From positions 1 to 7,834 of the forward strand of contig JARROD010000250.1 of NCBI GenBank assembly GCA_037384225.1: a stretch of DNA of 7,834 nucleotides, read 5' to 3'. This document shows, one piece after another, positions 5,556-7,834 of this stretch (position 1 is the first letter of the stretch; each line of letters starts with the position of its first letter). The translations under genes and the position numbers were made by a program. The DNA comes from JARROD01 sp037384225 (GTDB lineage: Bacteria; Pseudomonadota; Gammaproteobacteria; Pseudomonadales; Cellvibrionaceae). Below the pieces are notes generated by a model. That model saw only the letters and a program-made list of their open reading frames with translations. It did no database searches and was not told the origin of the DNA.

Positions 5556-5557
5556 AA
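5529..5557 (-). promoter_or_regulatory. yefM-yoeB sigma70 promoter
   Basis: On minus, -35 TTGGCA (5552-5557), a 17-base spacer and -10 TATACT (5529-5534), each one base from consensus. An operator core lies in the spacer and another just downstream. An alternative, weaker pair (TTGTAC / TATATT, also 17 apart) overlaps it slightly downstream. Confidence 0.75.
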
Positions 5558-5564
5558 ACGCTTT

Positions 5565-5577
5565 GGGTACAATACCC
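5565..5577. repeat. Short inverted repeat upstream of yefM
   Basis: GGGTA-CAA-TACCC, perfect five-base arms, about 70 bases upstream of the yefM start and containing GGTACA, one base from the operator core. It could be a further upstream operator, or a weak hairpin in transcripts entering from the RHS side. No U-run follows, so it is not a good intrinsic terminator. Confidence 0.35.
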
Positions 5578-5608
5578 TATCGTTGCATAAAGTCGGCTAT
5601 CAATCGCT

Positions 5609-5854
5609 CTAGCCCCCCCGTGAATTGTAAGCCCGGGGAGCGCTGAAAATCACTTGTACACTGTCTGTGTAGTTCATGATAACAACATTGAGTTTACCGA
5701 CAGCCCCGGGTAATCCAAACATGCGGTTTGCGGAAAACCCCGCGTATGACCATTTTTCAGGTTCATAATGACCGAGCGAGACGATACCTCCGGTGGGCAG
5801 ACTGTCCGTAGTGGTATAAAGCAACTCGTTTATTTTCCCCGCCAACTGCCTCAT
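5609..5854 (-). CDS. Unassigned reading frame, probably the C-terminal piece of another gene
   Basis: An 81-codon frame overlapping the end of the RHS frame by 92 bases in a different phase. Its first residues (MRQLAGK) are encoded by DNA that the RHS frame reads as DEAVGGE, so the ATG is probably not a real start. From about residue 7 the sequence reads like a protein C-terminus: INELLYTTTDSLPTGGIVSLG, EKWSYAGFSANRMFGLPGAVG, then LNVVIMNYTDSVQVIF. I do not recognise the family. It could be the remains of a C-terminal tip once carried by the RHS protein and now out of frame, or the 3' end of an unrelated gene joined to the RHS gene by recombination near 5848. No transmembrane segment or toxin motif is evident. 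Confidence 0.4.
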   Translation of the reverse strand: MRQLAGKINELLYTTTDSLPTGGIVSLGHYEPEKWSYAGFSANRMFGLPGAVGKLNVVIMNYTDSVQVIFSAPRAYNSRGG

Positions 5855-7834
5855 CCGTGGCCGCTACCGGCGAACCTAACAGGTCATTGTGGTAATAGGT
5901 GACCTCGGCATCGGTTGCCCAGGCGCTTTGAAACCCCAGGCTAAGCATCAGGACCAACTGACCAGCAAGATAAATATAATCACTGACCTGATTAGTGTCC
6001 GTATCGCGCTTGTGCATCAATTGCCCGGCCTGATTGTAAACACTGATCTGGCGCCCGCCTATGCCCTCTTTCACTACCCGGCGGCCGTGACCGTCGTAGG
6101 TGTAACCTCCTTCGGTCTGACTCGGCACCTGAACCAGCCGGTTGGCTTTGTCGTAAACGAAGGTGTCCTGGCCATTGGCGCTGACATTACCCTGAGGGTC
6201 ATAGCTGAAGTTGTAACTCAAGGAACCACTGATACTGTTTAGTCGGTTTGTGGCGGCGTCGTAGTGATACGTCAGGCTCTGGCTACCCAAGGTCTTGCTG
6301 CGCAGGTTACCCAGGGAGTCGTAATGGTAAGACGCCACGCCCCAGGGCCCGTTGGCTGTTTCCAAGCGATCGAGATCGTCATAGGCAAGCACCTTGTTGC
6401 GGTCACTGTCCACAGCATCGGTGATGCTCTCGATATTGAGCACGGAATCATAACGATAGGTGAGGTCCATCACCCGTGTGGAGCTTCCGGCCCGCAAGGT
6501 TTCCGGCAGGCGACGACTATTGCGCGACATGGCATAGTCCTGACCATTGCCATAGGTAAAGCCGGCCAGTTGACCGTCGGCGTAATAGCTGGCATGCGTC
6601 GCGTAGGGACCCGCCCGGCTGGGCACGCCAAAGGCATCGGGGCCCAGGTCAATCACTCGCCCCCCCGGATAAGTAATGTTTTTCAACGCGCCTCCGGCGT
6701 TGTATTCATAACCGATGACAAAGCTTTGTCCATCCGTGTTCAGCGTCTCGCTTTCAAGTTGGTTGAGGCTGTTGTAACGATAAGTCCAGCTTGTCTCGTC
6801 AGTGGTGAGGTTCTCGAGGTTGCCGCTTGGGTCGTAACCGTAGCCAATATCGCTGGTACCGGCCGGAAAATCCTTGGCGATAATACGGTTGTAATTGTCA
6901 TAACGATATATCGTGCGTTCCGTCGAAGGCACCGCGCCGCGATCACAGGCACTGCCGGAACCGGGTGCACCGGTAGCACTCCAGGCCATATTACCGGCGG
7001 CATCGTAGTCAAACACGCTGTTACCCACTTCCGGGTCCACACGCTTGCACAGCTGTTGATAGTTGTCGTACAGGTAGCTTCGGGTAGCACTCACTGTCTG
7101 GCCATTGTAGGGGCCCGACTGGATGACTGTTGTTATCTTGCCGAAGTCGTCACGATTGATGACCGTGGTGACAGCCTCAGGCGCATCGATGCGGGTCATG
7201 GCCGTGTAAGCCGGCCCGCCAAAAGCCTGATAGGAGTAAGTGGTCTGTCGACCGAGATCGTCGGTCACACGCTTTTTGTTGTCCGCCAGATAAGTCCATT
7301 TCGTTTCGCTGCCATCAGCTGTGTGGGTCGATTTCGTTTGACGCCCCAAAGCATCATACTCGAGGCGCGTCCCCAGCGGGTCGTTGGCCACCGTCGACGG
7401 TAAGGCTGTAAAAATGGGTTGTCCAAAAGCATCGTATTCCGTACGCCTGTAACGGGTCTTGTCGCTATCGGCGGTATCCTCATCACGCACCAGCAACGCG
7501 CGGGACAAACCGTCCAGGTAAACCGTTTTGCGAGAATGGCCGCGGGTCACGGTTTGCTTCCAGTGCCCCTCGACAATGCCCGGCAGCGCCGTGTCACTGC
7601 CATCCACCTCGTCATATCGGATCACCGTGGGTAACCAAACCACGTTGTCATTTTGCGGCGGAGTCATGCGTGTGACACGGCCAAGGTCGTCGTATTTATA
7701 GCGGGTTGTAAAACCACGGCGATCGGTTTTGCTGGCGATGGTGCCGTCATCATTGACATCAGCCGTGATCACCCGGTTGTCGGGGTTGGTAACGTTTTGA
7801 GGAATTCCGCGTTTGTAGTCCGCATAGGTGGTCC
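5763..7834 (-). CDS. RHS/YD-repeat protein, 5' end outside window, 3' end rearranged
   Basis: Part of a large RHS-type protein; such proteins form a hollow beta-cocoon of YD repeats that encloses a C-terminal, often toxic, domain for export. The frame is open to the right edge (reading TTYADYKRG at the edge), so the start lies beyond 7834; about 690 residues are visible. YD repeats recur throughout, for example RYKYDDLGRVTRM, RLEYDALGRQT, YRYDNYNRIIA, YHYDSLGNLRSK and YTYDGHGRRVVK. Near the end comes YYHNDLLGSPVAATDEA, the conserved entry to the RHS core terminus. Complete proteins then continue with a PYGE motif and a GRF-type segment before the variable tip; here neither appears, and 27 further residues unlike the family lead to a stop at 5763-5765. 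Just before YYHND is a hydrophobic LVLMLSLGFQSAWA stretch that resembles a signal peptide. The protein is probably not functional as a toxin carrier in this form. Confidence 0.85.
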   Translation of the reverse strand, partial: TTYADYKRGIPQNVTNPDNRVITADVNDDGTIASKTDRRGFTTRYKYDDLGRVTRMTPPQNDNVVWLPTVIRYDEVDGSDTALPGIVEGHWKQTVTRGHSRKTVYLDGLSRALLVRDEDTADSDKTRYRRTEYDAFGQPIFTALPSTVANDPLGTRLEYDALGRQTKSTHTADGSETKWTYLADNKKRVTDDLGRQTTYSYQAFGGPAYTAMTRIDAPEAVTTVINRDDFGKITTVIQSGPYNGQTVSATRSYLYDNYQQLCKRVDPEVGNSVFDYDAAGNMAWSATGAPGSGSACDRGAVPSTERTIYRYDNYNRIIAKDFPAGTSDIGYGYDPSGNLENLTTDETSWTYRYNSLNQLESETLNTDGQSFVIGYEYNAGGALKNITYPGGRVIDLGPDAFGVPSRAGPYATHASYYADGQLAGFTYGNGQDYAMSRNSRRLPETLRAGSSTRVMDLTYRYDSVLNIESITDAVDSDRNKVLAYDDLDRLETANGPWGVASYHYDSLGNLRSKTLGSQSLTYHYDAATNRLNSISGSLSYNFSYDPQGNVSANGQDTFVYDKANRLVQVPSQTEGGYTYDGHGRRVVKEGIGGRQISVYNQAGQLMHKRDTDTNQVSDYIYLAGQLVLMLSLGFQSAWATDAEVTYYHNDLLGSPVAATDEAVGGENKRVALYHYGQSAHRRYRLARSL

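Noticed and set aside
6264..7403. Long plus-strand open frame of 379 codons
   Set aside because: It lies entirely antisense to the YD-repeat coding region, which is strongly supported by repeated YD motifs. The plus-strand translation is low-complexity (Val, Gly, Ala, Ile, His) with no domain; it is a codon-bias shadow.

Overview
The window looks like a piece of a gammaproteobacterial chromosome of moderate GC content. The evidence is a DUF6279-type lipoprotein, a molybdate uptake operon behind a ModE-type operator with the same geometry as in E. coli, a YefM-YoeB pair very close to the E. coli one, and a large YD-repeat (RHS) gene. Genus cannot be fixed from the sequence alone. Everything from about 3.4 kb to the right end has the character of an accessory region: two toxin-antitoxin modules, three broken genes (Y1 transposase, TonB-dependent receptor, RHS tail) and imperfect dispersed repeats.

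Layout. Bases 1-332 hold no gene that can be recognised. A DUF6279 lipoprotein gene (333-1151, minus) is divergent from the molybdenum genes. The 323-base gap between them carries a perfect inverted repeat matching a ModE box (1384-1407). Then come modA (1475-2287) and modC (2303-3382), both on plus. The permease gene modB, which normally sits between them, is absent. In its place is a 32-codon reading frame (2220-2318) that begins in an ATGA start/stop arrangement and overlaps the start of modC, as a modB deletion scar might. ModA also carries an unusual tail of about 24 residues running into this segment.

After modC there is the first third of a REP-associated Y1 (IS200-like) transposase, cut off at about 3648 just before the expected HUH motif, then about 290 bases without a gene. 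From 3941 rightward every gene is on the minus strand: vapBC (3941-4593) with two identical spaced inverted-repeat operators upstream; the last codons of a TonB-dependent outer-membrane receptor (4730-about 4927); yoeB-yefM (4979-5492) with a clear sigma70 promoter embedded in TGTACA-type operator sites; an unassigned 81-codon frame (5609-5854); and a large RHS/YD-repeat gene (5763 to beyond 7834) whose 5' end lies outside the window. Two related repeats of about 35 bases (3889-3923 and 4926-4958, same orientation) bracket the vapBC plus receptor-fragment block.

How the parts work together. ModA and ModC would supply the periplasmic binding protein and ATPase of a molybdate importer under ModE repression, but without ModB in cis the transporter is incomplete unless a permease is encoded elsewhere. 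The two toxin-antitoxin modules are complete, with catalytic residues and autoregulatory sites in place. The RHS gene has lost the usual end of its core and reads out of frame into unrelated sequence. It also contains what looks like an internal junction with a second RHS cassette that had its own signal peptide. I see no complete new system; the most informative items are the modB loss, the rearranged RHS 3' end and the operator arrays.
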